Source of the DNA: Streptomyces rimosus subsp. rimosus
Lineage (GTDB): Bacteria; Actinomycetota; Actinomycetes; Streptomycetales; Streptomycetaceae
NCBI RefSeq assembly: GCF_000720725.1
Contig: NZ_JOCQ01000040.1
Coordinates: 62,001-126,000 of the forward strand
DNA: 64,000 bases
Reading direction: 5' to 3'
Each line of letters starts with the position of its first letter. Within the stretch, counting starts at the first letter, position 1. The notes beneath the pieces were generated by a model, which did no database searches, was not told the origin of the DNA, and worked only from the letters and a program-made list of their open reading frames with translations. The position numbers and the translations under genes are program-made. Positions 46,182 through 55,676 of the stretch are shown here, piece after piece.

Positions 46182-49100
46182 ATGCCCTCCGTCGGTTACG
46201 CAACTTTGCAGGTCATACCGTCGGTGCGGGGTATCGAAGCCGAGCTGCGCCGCCAGTTGGTCGGACCTTCCATCGCCGCCGGAGGCCAGGCTGGGCAGGC
46301 CGCCGGAGAGGGGCTCCGCAACAAGGTCAAGGCGGGAGCCGCTCTTGCGGGCGCGGCGGCCGGTGCCCTGCTGGTCAAGGGCATTACCGACGCCATCGAC
46401 CAGGCGAACGTCACCTCGACGCTGCAGGCGCAGCTCGGCACCTCCAACAAAGTCGCCGCCGACCAGGGCAAGCTCGCCGGAAAGCTCTACGGATCAGGGG
46501 TCGCGAACTCCTTTCAGGAGGCCGCGGACGCCATCAAGGCGACCGTGCAGGCGGGCTTGGCCCCGCCTGGCACCACGAACGCTCAGCTTCAGCAGATCGC
46601 CACCAAGGCCAGTGACGTCGCGAACGTCTTCGGCCAGGATCTCGGGGGCGTCACCAATGCCGTCAGTCAGCTCATGCGCACCGGGCTGGCGAAGAACTCC
46701 GGCCAGGCATTCGACCTGATTACGCGCGGGTTCCAGTCCGGCGCGAACAAGGCCGACGACCTGCTGGACGTGCTGAACGAGTACAGCACGCAGTTCGCCA
46801 AGATGGGCCTGAGCGGTGCTCAGGCCGTCGGTGTTATCAACCAGGCGATCCGGGGCGGTGCCCGGGACGCCGACGTGGTTGCCGACGCCTTCAAAGAGTT
46901 TTCCCTGCGGGCCGTCGACGGCACGGACAAGACCGCCGCCGCGTTCAAGACGCTCGGCATCGACGCCACCTCGTTCGTCGCCGAGTTCAGCAAGGGCGGG
47001 GCCAGCAGCCAGAAAGCCCTGGACCTGGTCTTCGACCGGCTGCGTACCCTCAAAGGCGCCCAGTGGCAGAACGTCGTCGCCGATCTTTTCGGCGGGCCGG
47101 GTGAAGACCTCGGCCAGGCGATCAACGCGATTGATGTCTCGCGGGCCACTACCCAGCTCGGCGCGCTCAAGGGGGCGACCGATCAGGTCGGCAAGACGCT
47201 GCGCTCCGGCCCCACCCATGAGATCCAGGTCTTCGTGCGGGGGCTGCAGCAGGGCCTGGTCAACATCGTCGGCGGGCAAGTACTGCCGATCCTCGGGCAG
47301 GTCGCGCGGTGGTTCAGCACCAACCTGCTGCCGCCGATCCGGGCAGTCGCCACGGTCGTCGCCGCCATCCTCATCCCGGCCCTGACCGGGTTGTGGACGG
47401 CGGGTACCGCCGTGGTCGGCTGGCTGCAGTCGATGGGCACGTGGCTGATCCCCATCGGCATCGCCGTGACCGGCCTGACGGTCGCCATCACCGCGCAGCG
47501 CATCGCCGTCGCCCTGACCACTGCGGTGTTCTCCGTCTACCGCGGGGCGATCCTGGCGTGGGCTGCAGTGCAGCGGGGCGCGACGATCGTGCAGGCGGCG
47601 TTCAACGCGGTCATGTCCGCGAACCCCGTGATCCTTGTGATTACGGCGATCCTCGCGCTCGGCGCCGCCATCGTCGTCGCCTACCAGCGCGTCGGATGGT
47701 TCCGCACCGCGGTACAGGCCGCCTGGCTGGGTATCCAGACGGCCGCGTCCTGGGCGTGGAACAACGTGCTGCTGCCGGTGTTCAATGCCTTCCGGGCCGG
47801 TCTGTCGGCGATCGGCGCGGCGGCAACATGGCTCTGGACGACGGTCTTGTCGCCCGTGTTCAGCTTCATCGGGACTGCAGCCCGTATCCTCGCCACGATC
47901 ATTGGCGTGATCGTGGTCGGCCCGATCATCATCGCCATCCGCGCTCTCGGCGCGATCTTCTCGTGGCTGTGGACGAACATCATCTCGCCGGTCGTCGGGT
48001 GGATCGGCGCGCGCGTCTCCTGGCTGAACACGAACATCATCCAGCCCAACATCGCCTTGATTCGTGGGGCCATCTCGGCACTCGGTTCGGCGTTCTCCTG
48101 GCTCTGGCAGAGCGTCGTTCAGCCTGTGCTCGGATGGATCGCCTCCAGGGCGATCTGGCTCTGGACCTACGGTATTCAGCCCAGCTTCGGTCTGCTGCGC
48201 GGCGGCCTGGCCGCAGTCGGCTCCGCCTTTTCATGGCTGTGGAGGAGCGTTGTTCAGCCGGTCTTCGGGTGGATCGGCGATCGGATCGGCTGGGTCTGGC
48301 GCACCCTGATCAAGCCCGCGTTCGACCTGATCGGCCGTGGCGTGTCCGCAGTGGGCCGCAGCTTCGAGGACGCAAAGAACTTCATCGGCCGGGCCTGGTC
48401 CCAGGTGCAGGACATCGCGAAAAAACCCGTCAGGTTCATCATCGGCACCGTCTACAACCGCGGCATTGTGCCCACCTGGAATCTCATCGCGGACGCCTTC
48501 GGGGCACCGAAGATCAAGGCGATGGACATCCGCGGGTGGGCCCGTGGTGGCCCGGTGTTCGGGGCCGGGACGGAGACCTCGGACGACGTTCCCGCGTGGC
48601 TCTCGCGCAACGAACACGTATGGACGGCCAAGGAGGTACGCGGCGCTGGCGGACACGGTGCGGTCGCCGCTCTGCGCAGCTGGGCTGCGTCTGGTGGCGG
48701 GCGTAAAGGCACCCCGGCCTTCAAGGATGGTGGCGGCCTGTTCGGCTGGATCGGCTCGGCCGCCTCCGCCCTGAAGGGCGTGGGCTCCTCGGTCTGGAGC
48801 GGGATCAAGAAGGCCGCCTCCTGGCTGGCCGACACACTGGAGGCGTCCGCACGCGCAGGCGTCAAGCATGTGGTGGACCCGCTGCTGGCCAGAATGCCGG
48901 GGGCGGACACGGGCTTCGGAAAGATGATCCGCCGCCTCCCGACAAAAGCACTCGATGCGATCTTCGGGTACAGCAAGAAGGCCGACGAGAAGGGAGCTGG
49001 CGGTGTGGGCACCATCGGCGGCGTCATCCCCTCAGGTAGCCGTCGGGCCATCATCAGCCAGGCGCTGGCTGCTGCCCACGTTCCGCCGCCCGGCACCATG

Positions 49101-49622
49101 AGCCAGTGGCTCGCCGGGATGAACACCCTGATCTCCAGGGAGAGCGGTTGGAATCCGCGGGCGCGCAACAACTGGGACATCAATGCGAAGAACGGCATCC
49201 CTTCGCAGGGCCTGGCGCAGACGATCCCGCCGACCTGGAGCGCCTACGTCCCCAACTCCCTCCGGAGCAGGGGAATCCTTGATCCAGTTTCCAACGTCGC
49301 GGCCGCCATTCGCTACATCGTCGCCCGGTACGGCAACATCACCCGCGTTCAGCAGGCGAACGCGAACAGGCCGCCAGCTGGCTACGACTCCGGCGGCTGG
49401 CTCATGCCCGGCTACACCGCCGCCTACAACGGCACCGGGCAGCCCGAGGCGGTCCTGACCAGCCAGCAGTGGTCCGCCATGTCGGCCGCCGCGGCACGCA
49501 GCGAGGAGCCCGTCATCGTGGAGGTGCACGCCCGGGATGACGCGCTCGCCGACTTCATCGACGTGCGCGTGCACCGCGGACAGCAACAGCTCACCAGCGT
49601 GCTCCGCGCCGGGAGGAGGTGA
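46182..49622 (+). CDS. Tape measure protein with lytic transglycosylase-like domain
   Basis: 1146 residues. N-terminal helices (GQAGQAAGEGLRNKVKAGAALAGAAAGALLVKGI), a phage tail minor region, several hydrophobic stretches at about 390-590 (for example LIPALTGLWTAGTAVVGWLQSMG), and tryptophan-rich repeats (AFSWLWQSVVQPVLGWI, VFGWIGDRIGWVWRTL). Near residues 985-1080 the SLT-type pattern INTLISRESGWNPRARNN-like, SQGLAQTIPPTWSAY and AAIRYIVARYGN could open the host wall at DNA entry. Length sets the tail; by the lambda ratio it would be about 170 nm. Confidence 0.88.
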   Translation: MPSVGYATLQVIPSVRGIEAELRRQLVGPSIAAGGQAGQAAGEGLRNKVKAGAALAGAAAGALLVKGITDAIDQANVTSTLQAQLGTSNKVAADQGKLAGKLYGSGVANSFQEAADAIKATVQAGLAPPGTTNAQLQQIATKASDVANVFGQDLGGVTNAVSQLMRTGLAKNSGQAFDLITRGFQSGANKADDLLDVLNEYSTQFAKMGLSGAQAVGVINQAIRGGARDADVVADAFKEFSLRAVDGTDKTAAAFKTLGIDATSFVAEFSKGGASSQKALDLVFDRLRTLKGAQWQNVVADLFGGPGEDLGQAINAIDVSRATTQLGALKGATDQVGKTLRSGPTHEIQVFVRGLQQGLVNIVGGQVLPILGQVARWFSTNLLPPIRAVATVVAAILIPALTGLWTAGTAVVGWLQSMGTWLIPIGIAVTGLTVAITAQRIAVALTTAVFSVYRGAILAWAAVQRGATIVQAAFNAVMSANPVILVITAILALGAAIVVAYQRVGWFRTAVQAAWLGIQTAASWAWNNVLLPVFNAFRAGLSAIGAAATWLWTTVLSPVFSFIGTAARILATIIGVIVVGPIIIAIRALGAIFSWLWTNIISPVVGWIGARVSWLNTNIIQPNIALIRGAISALGSAFSWLWQSVVQPVLGWIASRAIWLWTYGIQPSFGLLRGGLAAVGSAFSWLWRSVVQPVFGWIGDRIGWVWRTLIKPAFDLIGRGVSAVGRSFEDAKNFIGRAWSQVQDIAKKPVRFIIGTVYNRGIVPTWNLIADAFGAPKIKAMDIRGWARGGPVFGAGTETSDDVPAWLSRNEHVWTAKEVRGAGGHGAVAALRSWAASGGGRKGTPAFKDGGGLFGWIGSAASALKGVGSSVWSGIKKAASWLADTLEASARAGVKHVVDPLLARMPGADTGFGKMIRRLPTKALDAIFGYSKKADEKGAGGVGTIGGVIPSGSRRAIISQALAAAHVPPPGTMSQWLAGMNTLISRESGWNPRARNNWDINAKNGIPSQGLAQTIPPTWSAYVPNSLRSRGILDPVSNVAAAIRYIVARYGNITRVQQANANRPPAGYDSGGWLMPGYTAAYNGTGQPEAVLTSQQWSAMSAAAARSEEPVIVEVHARDDALADFIDVRVHRGQQQLTSVLRAGRR

Positions 49623-49624
49623 TC

Positions 49625-51853
49625 ATGGGGATCCCCGGGAATCTCCTGTCGTCGACGACGGAGTCGATCGACCCGAACACCAGCGGCTGGACCAGCAAGC
49701 TGAACTGCACGCTGTCGCTGGGCTCCGGCGGCCGGAACGGCGACGGCGTCCTGACCGTGAAGAGCACGGCTGCGGGCGAGATGCAGGCCCGCACGGTGTC
49801 CTCGTACCCGGTCACCGAGGGAACGACGTACCACGTCTTCGCGGACGCGTCGGGCGCGGTACCGGAGCGGATCGGCATCCGGTGGCTGACGTGGGCCGGG
49901 GCGGAGATTTCGGTGACGTGGTCGCTGACCACGTCGGCGGCCTCCGCCAGCTGGCACCGCGTGAGCGTCGCCGGGACGGCGCCGACGTGGGCGGTCCGGG
50001 CACAGGTGCTGCTGTCCAGCACCCCGGCCGGGGCCGCCGTCCAGCACTACTGGGAGAACGTCTACCTCGGTCTTCCTCAGCGCACGGTCGGTAACCTGCT
50101 CGGCTTCAACACCGAGACGTCGGAGGTTGACGCCTCCGGGTGGGCCGCCGAGGTCAACGCGACCGTCACCCGGCAGGCGCCCCCGGTGACGTGGGCGGCG
50201 ACCGCCTACACAGCGGGCGGCCACGTCCTTGCGGTCACCGCGACAGCGGCGGGTAACGCCTCGGCGGTGTCCATTGAGCGGCCGATCGTCACCCCGGGCA
50301 GCGAGTACACCGCCTTCACGTACTTGTCGCCGCCGACCATGGCTGCCACCACGTGGATCGAGTTGAGGTTCTACGACGTCAACGGCAACCAGGTCGGCGC
50401 ATCTCGCGGCACGCTCGCGGCGCCAAGCATCGGCTGGTTCCGGCAGCGCGCCTCCGCCGCCGCTCCGGCGACCGCGGCGACGTGCGGCGTGGCGGTGGGT
50501 ATCGACGGGGCGAGCGCCGGGCAGGTGCTGCGTCTGGAGTCCACGGGGGTGGGCTTGTCGGGCGCCGCCCATGCGGGCACGGTCATCCCCTACGTCTCGA
50601 CGTCGTTCGAGCAGGACGCGGGTGGCTGGACCATCACCTCGGGGGCGGCCACCGTGGCCCGCACGGTGCCGTGGGGTACGGCCGCGATCGACGGCTCGTA
50701 CTCCCTGACCGTCACCAGCGCCACCGCGACGGCGAGCGTGCTGCGCTCCCCACGCTTTCCACTGACGCCGGGCGTCGGCCTCAACTGGCGCTCGGAGATC
50801 TACAGCCTGGTGGCGGCGGGCGGCTGGACCGCGGTGCGCGGCATCCGCTGGTACGACGCCGCGAACAACAGCATCAGCTTGTCCTCGGTGCCCGCCGCCG
50901 CGGTACCGGCCTCGGGCTGGTGGATCCTGTCCAACGACTGGATCGCCCCGGCGAACGCGACGCAAGCGGCGATCGAGTGGACGCTCACCGCCACCAGCAC
51001 CAACAGCACGCTCCGCTTCGACGTGGTGTCGCTGTGGCCGGCGCTGCCGCTCCAGCACGTGGACGTCGACAACGCCGCCGCGGCCATCACGCTGACCCTG
51101 CGCGAGCTGCCCGTCGGCTATCTGATCACGGTGTATCGGACCGGACAGGACGGCAGCCAGACGCTCGTGCGCGGCCCGTCAGGGCTCCTCAACAAGACGA
51201 CGATCACCTCAGACCTGATGGTGATCGAGGACTACGAGGCGCCGCTCGGCGTGCCCGTCGCCTACCGCGTCGAGATCGTCCCGGCGGCCGGGGGCGGCAT
51301 CCAGATCCGCACCACCGAGACCGTCACCATCGACCCCGGCGACCCGCAGGAAGCCTGGCTGAAAGATCCAGGACAGCCGCAGCGGAACACGAAGGTGCTG
51401 GTAGAGAAGGCGCCGGACTGGTCCCGGCCAATCGAGCAGGCCACCTACCGGGTCAAGGGCCGCCGCAACGCCGTGGTGCTGTCGGGCCTGCGCGGCGGGC
51501 TGGAGGGGGACCTCTCCATCTGGACGCGCACCGACGACGAGCGGGCCCGGCTGCACTGGCTGCTCGACTCCGGCAACGTCCTGCTGTGGCAGGCCGTGCC
51601 GGGCATGGGCGTGGCGGACATGTACGTCACCGTCGGCGAGGTCACCGAAGGCCGGATCGGCGGCCCGGCACAGGAGCCGTGGCGCACGTGGAAACTGCCA
51701 CTCGTCGAGGCCGACATGCCTGTCTCGGTCGGTGTCGGCGGCACGTCCGGGCGCACCTGGCAGGATCTCCTGTCCGGGTTCACGACCTGGGCTGACGTCC
51801 TGGCCGTCTACGCGACAGGCGAGGATCTCCTCTTCGACCGCCGCAGGGGGTGA
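49625..51853 (+). CDS. Tail protein with carbohydrate-binding modules (distal tail/tip)
   Basis: 742 residues; ATG 49625 behind GGGAGGAGG is favoured over the GTG at 49619. The N-terminal 480 residues contain several beta-sandwich modules with repeated Trp/Asp patterns (GWTSKLNCTLSLGSGGRNGDG; GWAAEVNATVTRQAPPVTW; GWTITSGAATVARTVPWGTA), typical of carbohydrate-binding modules. The last part (WLKDPGQPQRNTKVLVEKAPDW; LLWQAVPGMGVADMYVTVGEV) looks like a distal tail protein. It probably contacts the hyphal wall. Confidence 0.78.
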   Translation: MGIPGNLLSSTTESIDPNTSGWTSKLNCTLSLGSGGRNGDGVLTVKSTAAGEMQARTVSSYPVTEGTTYHVFADASGAVPERIGIRWLTWAGAEISVTWSLTTSAASASWHRVSVAGTAPTWAVRAQVLLSSTPAGAAVQHYWENVYLGLPQRTVGNLLGFNTETSEVDASGWAAEVNATVTRQAPPVTWAATAYTAGGHVLAVTATAAGNASAVSIERPIVTPGSEYTAFTYLSPPTMAATTWIELRFYDVNGNQVGASRGTLAAPSIGWFRQRASAAAPATAATCGVAVGIDGASAGQVLRLESTGVGLSGAAHAGTVIPYVSTSFEQDAGGWTITSGAATVARTVPWGTAAIDGSYSLTVTSATATASVLRSPRFPLTPGVGLNWRSEIYSLVAAGGWTAVRGIRWYDAANNSISLSSVPAAAVPASGWWILSNDWIAPANATQAAIEWTLTATSTNSTLRFDVVSLWPALPLQHVDVDNAAAAITLTLRELPVGYLITVYRTGQDGSQTLVRGPSGLLNKTTITSDLMVIEDYEAPLGVPVAYRVEIVPAAGGGIQIRTTETVTIDPGDPQEAWLKDPGQPQRNTKVLVEKAPDWSRPIEQATYRVKGRRNAVVLSGLRGGLEGDLSIWTRTDDERARLHWLLDSGNVLLWQAVPGMGVADMYVTVGEVTEGRIGGPAQEPWRTWKLPLVEADMPVSVGVGGTSGRTWQDLLSGFTTWADVLAVYATGEDLLFDRRRG

Positions 51854-51854
51854 C

Positions 51855-52946
51855 GTGTACCCGGTCAGCTCGCGGTTCCTCGCCGCCCTCACCGAGTCCC
51901 ACACGCCTGCCGTCGAGGTCGTTCTCTTCCGGGCGGACGGCCGTGTCGAGACGCTGGAGGTCACCGGCGGGTCGGTGACGGTGGACCGCGGGCAGGCGAT
52001 CCGCCGTACCTGCACGGTCGCCATCGCCGACACGGCGCTGATCCCGCGCACGCCCGCCGACAAGCTGTCCGTGTACGGCGCTCGGCTGCGGATCTCACGC
52101 GGCGTCCAGTACGGCGACGGGGTCAAGGAGCTGGTGCCGCTCGGTGTCTTCCGGCTGGACTCCGTCGAGGGCGACGTCGACGAGGGCCCGGTCACGCTGA
52201 CCGGCAAGGCCCTCGAAGCGGTGGTGCAGGACGACCGCTTCACCGCGCCGTACCGCGCGTCGGGCACCGCGGTGGGCGCCGTCACCGCGCTCATCCAGCG
52301 CAGCATCCCGGACGCCGCGGTGGTGAACAGGGCGACGGACGCCACCATCGGCCCGCGGACCTGGGACGTCGAGGGCGACCCGTGGGCGGCCGTGCAGGAG
52401 TGCGCGGCAGCGATCGGTGCCGAGGTGTACTGCGACGCTGACGGCGTGTTCGTCATCGCCGAGCTGCCCGACCTACTCACCACCAGCCCGGCCTGGACGG
52501 TGGCGGCGGGGGAGGGCGGCGCCTACATCAAGGCCGACCGCGGCATGACCTCGGACAAGGTCTACAACGGCGTCTTGGCCAGGGGCGAGAACACCGAGAG
52601 CAACACGGCCCCGGTGGCGGCGCTCGTCGTGGACGACGATGCGACCAGCCCGACCTTCTGGGACGGCCCTTTCGGTCATCGGCCGACCTTCTACACCAGC
52701 TCGACGCTCACCAGCAGCGTCGCAGCCGAGGGCGCCGCGCGACTCAAGCTGCGGGCGACCAAGTCTCCGAACTCCAGCGGCGACCTGAGCAGCCTGCCGA
52801 ACCCCGCCTTGGAGCCGGGCGACGTGATCCGCGTCGTCTACCCGGACGGCACCCGCGAGCTGCACCAGATCCAGAGCTTGTCCGTACCGCTGGACGTGGG
52901 CGGGGACTTCCCGATCACCACGATCGCCGCGAAGGAGGACGCGTGA
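51855..52946 (+). CDS. Tail hub protein (DUF5047-like)
   Basis: 363 residues from GTG 51855. VSSRFLAALTESHTPAVEVVLFRADGRVETLEVTGGSVTVDRGQAIRRTCTVAI, then KLSVYGARLRISRGV and VRGDPWAAVQECAAAIGAEVYCDADGVFVI-like text, matches the DUF5047 tail protein family of actinophages. It forms the hub for the tip. It overlaps the next gene by 4 bp. Confidence 0.82.
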   Translation: MYPVSSRFLAALTESHTPAVEVVLFRADGRVETLEVTGGSVTVDRGQAIRRTCTVAIADTALIPRTPADKLSVYGARLRISRGVQYGDGVKELVPLGVFRLDSVEGDVDEGPVTLTGKALEAVVQDDRFTAPYRASGTAVGAVTALIQRSIPDAAVVNRATDATIGPRTWDVEGDPWAAVQECAAAIGAEVYCDADGVFVIAELPDLLTTSPAWTVAAGEGGAYIKADRGMTSDKVYNGVLARGENTESNTAPVAALVVDDDATSPTFWDGPFGHRPTFYTSSTLTSSVAAEGAARLKLRATKSPNSSGDLSSLPNPALEPGDVIRVVYPDGTRELHQIQSLSVPLDVGGDFPITTIAAKEDA

Positions 52947-53551
52947 GCAGCGACATCGCGGTCCACGCCGACCTCGCCGACGCCCTCCAACAGCAAGCCA
53001 TCCAAGCAGGCGCCACCAGCCCGGCCGTGCGAGGCGCGGACTGGCGCCTCGCCATCGTCACCACCGTCGGCACGGACGGCACCGTCACCACCTCGGACGG
53101 CGTCATCGCCCGCCGCATGGCCACCTACCTCACCCCGGCCGCCGGCGACACGATCGTCGTCAGCATCTCCAGCAGCGGCAACTGGCTCGCCCACGGCCGC
53201 ACAGCCGCGGCGACAACCGCCGGCACGTGGCAGCCGCTCACCCTCTCCGGCGGCTGGACCACCTACGGAACCCCGTACTGGGCACCGTCCTACCGCATCA
53301 ACGGGGACGGCACCGTATCCATGAGCGGCCTCGCGAAGGCGCCGGCCAGTGCCACCCAGCCGCAGACCCTCTGCACCCTGCCCGCCGCTATCGTGCCCGC
53401 CTCGAAGTCGCGCTTCCCCACCGAGGTCGCCTCCGGCATCCACGGCGTGATCGACGTCAACGCCGTCGGCACCGCCACCTTGCAGATCCAGGACTACTCC
53501 GGCAGCGCCTCATGGGCCGCGCTGGACGTCGTCCGCTACCGACTCACCTAG
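52943..53551 (+). CDS. Tail fibre-type protein (202 aa)
   Basis: GTG 52943. N-terminal helix (LADALQQQAIQAGATSPAV), beta repeats (VTTVGTDGTVTTSDGVIARRM; DTIVVSISSSGNWLAHGR), and a C-terminal domain with WQPLTLSGGWTTYGTPYWAPSYRINGDGTVSMSGLAKAP similar to that of the fibre at 53841. Likely a fibre subunit or adaptor. Confidence 0.7.
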   Translation: MSSDIAVHADLADALQQQAIQAGATSPAVRGADWRLAIVTTVGTDGTVTTSDGVIARRMATYLTPAAGDTIVVSISSSGNWLAHGRTAAATTAGTWQPLTLSGGWTTYGTPYWAPSYRINGDGTVSMSGLAKAPASATQPQTLCTLPAAIVPASKSRFPTEVASGIHGVIDVNAVGTATLQIQDYSGSASWAALDVVRYRLT

Positions 53552-53559
53552 GAGGCCCC

Positions 53560-53841
53560 GTGCCGCACCCCGCCGACGGGTACTACCCGCGCAGCGTCGT
53601 TCACCAGGTCCGCGTCGTCGACATCAACGCAGACAGTCAGATGTTCTCCTACACCGCTGATCTGCAGCTCGACGGCCGCGGCCAGGGCGTTACCCCCGAA
53701 CTGCTGGACCGCGTCACGCAGACCATCGCCACTTTCGCCGCCGAGCAGCTGGCCGGCGCGGGCGGCAACCAGGAGACCCGTGCCACCCTCTCTTACACCG
53801 GCGGCCTCGACGTGACCCTGCTGCCCGCGCCGGGGGCCTGA
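53560..53841 (+). CDS. Small tail-tip protein (93 aa)
   Basis: GTG 53560 behind AGGAGGCCCC. YYPRSVVHQVRVVDINADSQMFSYTADLQLDGRGQGVTPELLDRVTQTIATFAAEQLAGAGG: a short alpha/beta protein that recurs in actinophage tail regions, as I recall. Ends on the first base of the next gene. Confidence 0.62.
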   Translation: MPHPADGYYPRSVVHQVRVVDINADSQMFSYTADLQLDGRGQGVTPELLDRVTQTIATFAAEQLAGAGGNQETRATLSYTGGLDVTLLPAPGA

Positions 53842-54473
53842 TGCCCACCACCGACACCTACGGGCAGGGCGTACAGATCGCGTCGCTCACCGACGCGCCG
53901 AACATGGAGACGCTGGCCAGCAACCTCGCGACCGGCCTGGTACCGAGGTCCGTGATGCGGTTCGCGTCCGCCTCCGCCCGCAACGCCACTCTGACGAGCC
54001 CGACGGCGGGCATGACCGCCTTCCTGATCGCCGAGAAGCTGCTGACGGTCTACGACGGCACCGCGTGGACGGTGGTCGCCGCAGGCACCTCGGCATGGAC
54101 GACCATCCCGCTGGCCTCCGGTTTCTCGCACAACGGGAACGACAACGGCACTGCGCAGTACAGGATCGTCAACCTCTTCGGCGAGCTGACGGTCATGCTG
54201 CAGGGCGGCATCGACATCGGCTACTCCGGCAGCCCATCCGTGATCCGCAACGGCGGCATCATCACGTCTACGCCGCTGCCGTCCGCGGCCCGGCCCGGAT
54301 CGCTGCGGACCGTGCCCGCCGCCTGCTCCGCCGTCACCAGCGACTCGCTGTCGCTCAAGCTCGACGCTCAGCCGGACGGCCACCTGAAGATCGTAGGCAC
54401 CACGGCCAGCAACGCGTCCGAGCGCATCACCCCGCCGTGGATCTCCCTGAACGGCTGCTACTACAGCCTCTGA
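53841..54473 (+). CDS. Receptor-binding/tail fibre protein (210 aa)
   Basis: ATG 53841. TYGQGVQIASLTDAPNMETLASNLATGLVPRSVMRFASASARNATLTSPTAGMTAFLIAEKLLTVYDGTAWTVV is the N-terminal attachment part common in streptophage fibres. The C-terminal domain (AYRIVNLFGELTVMLQGG-like, WISLNGCYYSL) is probably the receptor-binding head. Followed by palindromic terminator sequence. Confidence 0.75.
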   Translation: MPTTDTYGQGVQIASLTDAPNMETLASNLATGLVPRSVMRFASASARNATLTSPTAGMTAFLIAEKLLTVYDGTAWTVVAAGTSAWTTIPLASGFSHNGNDNGTAQYRIVNLFGELTVMLQGGIDIGYSGSPSVIRNGGIITSTPLPSAARPGSLRTVPAACSAVTSDSLSLKLDAQPDGHLKIVGTTASNASERITPPWISLNGCYYSL

Positions 54474-54481
54474 CCTGCCAA

Positions 54482-54538
54482 TTTCGCGGCGCCGCGAAAA
54501 TCTCCCCGCACTTCACGCCCCGCCGAGCCGGGGCCTTT
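54482..54538 (+). terminator. Palindrome and terminator after the fibre gene
   Basis: A perfect 18-bp palindrome TTTCGCGGCGCCGCGAAA at 54482-54499 is followed by a GCCCCG/CGGGGC stem (54517-54534) and CTTT. This ends the tail operon and separates it from lysis genes. Confidence 0.65.
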
Positions 54539-54556
54539 CGCATGTCTGGAGGCCCC

Positions 54557-54829
54557 ATGGCCCGATACCGAAAGAAGCCCGTCGAGGTCGACGCCGTGCA
54601 CTTCGACGGCACCAACCGTGACGAGGTCGCCGACTTCATGGGGCAGACCGGCAAGGTCGAAGAGACCAAGGTGCCCGGCCCCGGCCGTGGGCTGCACGAC
54701 GGCATTGTCATCCACACCCTCGAAGGCGACATGACCGCATCCGTAGGCGACTGGATCATCCGTGGTGTGCGGGGCGAGTACTACCCCTGCAAGCCGAGCG
54801 TCTTCGCCGCGACCTACGAGGAGGCGTGA
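54557..54829 (+). CDS. Small conserved phage protein (90 aa)
   Basis: ATG 54557 behind TCTGGAGGCCCC. RYRKKPVEVDAVHFDGTNRDEVADFMGQTGKVEE and VGDWIIRGVRGEYYPCKPSVFAATYEEA. The closing GDWI-x3-G-E-YPCKPxxFxxTYE pattern is shared by many phage proteins of unknown function. Lies before the endolysin, so possibly in the lysis operon. Confidence 0.72.
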   Translation: MARYRKKPVEVDAVHFDGTNRDEVADFMGQTGKVEETKVPGPGRGLHDGIVIHTLEGDMTASVGDWIIRGVRGEYYPCKPSVFAATYEEA

Positions 54830-55665
54830 TGGCCGCACCCCTGTCCGCCGCCGCGTTCCTCGCCGCGCTCCGAGCCGAGGGCGTCAAGGTTGTCGAGGTC
54901 GGCTCCTGGCGTACCCACACGCGCACGGCGTCGTCGCGGCCATGGGGCCCGGTGAACGGCGTTGTCATCCACCACACCGTGTCTTCCGGGACCGCATCGT
55001 CCGTACAGCTCTGCCGCGACGGCTACAGCAGCCTGCCCGGCCCGCTGTGCCACGGCGTCATCGACAAGCAGGGCGTCGTGCACCTCGTCGGCTACGGCCG
55101 CGCGAACCACGCCGGCGGTGGCGACCCGGCCGTCCTCCAGCAGGTCATCGACGAGTTCTACGGCACCGCGCCGTCCCGCCCGACGAAGGGCAACGCCAAC
55201 GGCGTTGACGGCAACGCGCGCTTCTACGGCTTCGAGTGCATCAACCTCGGCGACGGCAAGGACCCGTGGCCCGCCGCGCAGCTCGACGCGATCGAGCGCG
55301 TCTCGGCGGCGATCTGCCGGGCGCACGGCTGGTCCGCGAAGTCGGTGATCGGGCACCTGGAGTGGTCCGCCGACAAGGTCGACCCGCGCGGCTTCACCAT
55401 GCCCGACATGCGCGCCCGCATCGCCCGGCGGCTCGCAGGCGAGCCCGGCACACCTACTACTCCCGAGGAGACGAACGTGGCACTCACTGACGCTGAGATC
55501 AAGCGCATTTGGGCTTACCGCCTGGTCAGCCCCACCGACACCGACGCCGACAACACGAGGGAAGCCGGGACTTTCCTGCGCTACGCCGACCAGCGCCAAG
55601 CCGACCTCGTCGCCCGCCTGGAGCGCATCGAGGCCGCCCTCAAGAAGCTCACCGACGAGAGCTGA
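54829..55665 (+). CDS. Endolysin, N-acetylmuramoyl-L-alanine amidase
   Basis: 278 residues from ATG 54829 behind GAGGAGG. A PGRP/amidase domain (residues about 5-195) with zinc ligands in VNGVVIHHTVSS and VIGHLEWSADKVDPRG. Then a linker and a C-terminal helix (DAEIKRIWAYRLVSPTDTDADN; VARLERIEAALKKL), perhaps a cell-wall or oligomerisation element. It cleaves the peptidoglycan stem peptide at lysis. Export probably depends on the holin encoded downstream. Confidence 0.9.
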   Translation: MAAPLSAAAFLAALRAEGVKVVEVGSWRTHTRTASSRPWGPVNGVVIHHTVSSGTASSVQLCRDGYSSLPGPLCHGVIDKQGVVHLVGYGRANHAGGGDPAVLQQVIDEFYGTAPSRPTKGNANGVDGNARFYGFECINLGDGKDPWPAAQLDAIERVSAAICRAHGWSAKSVIGHLEWSADKVDPRGFTMPDMRARIARRLAGEPGTPTTPEETNVALTDAEIKRIWAYRLVSPTDTDADNTREAGTFLRYADQRQADLVARLERIEAALKKLTDES

Positions 55666-55676
55666 GGGAGCCCCTG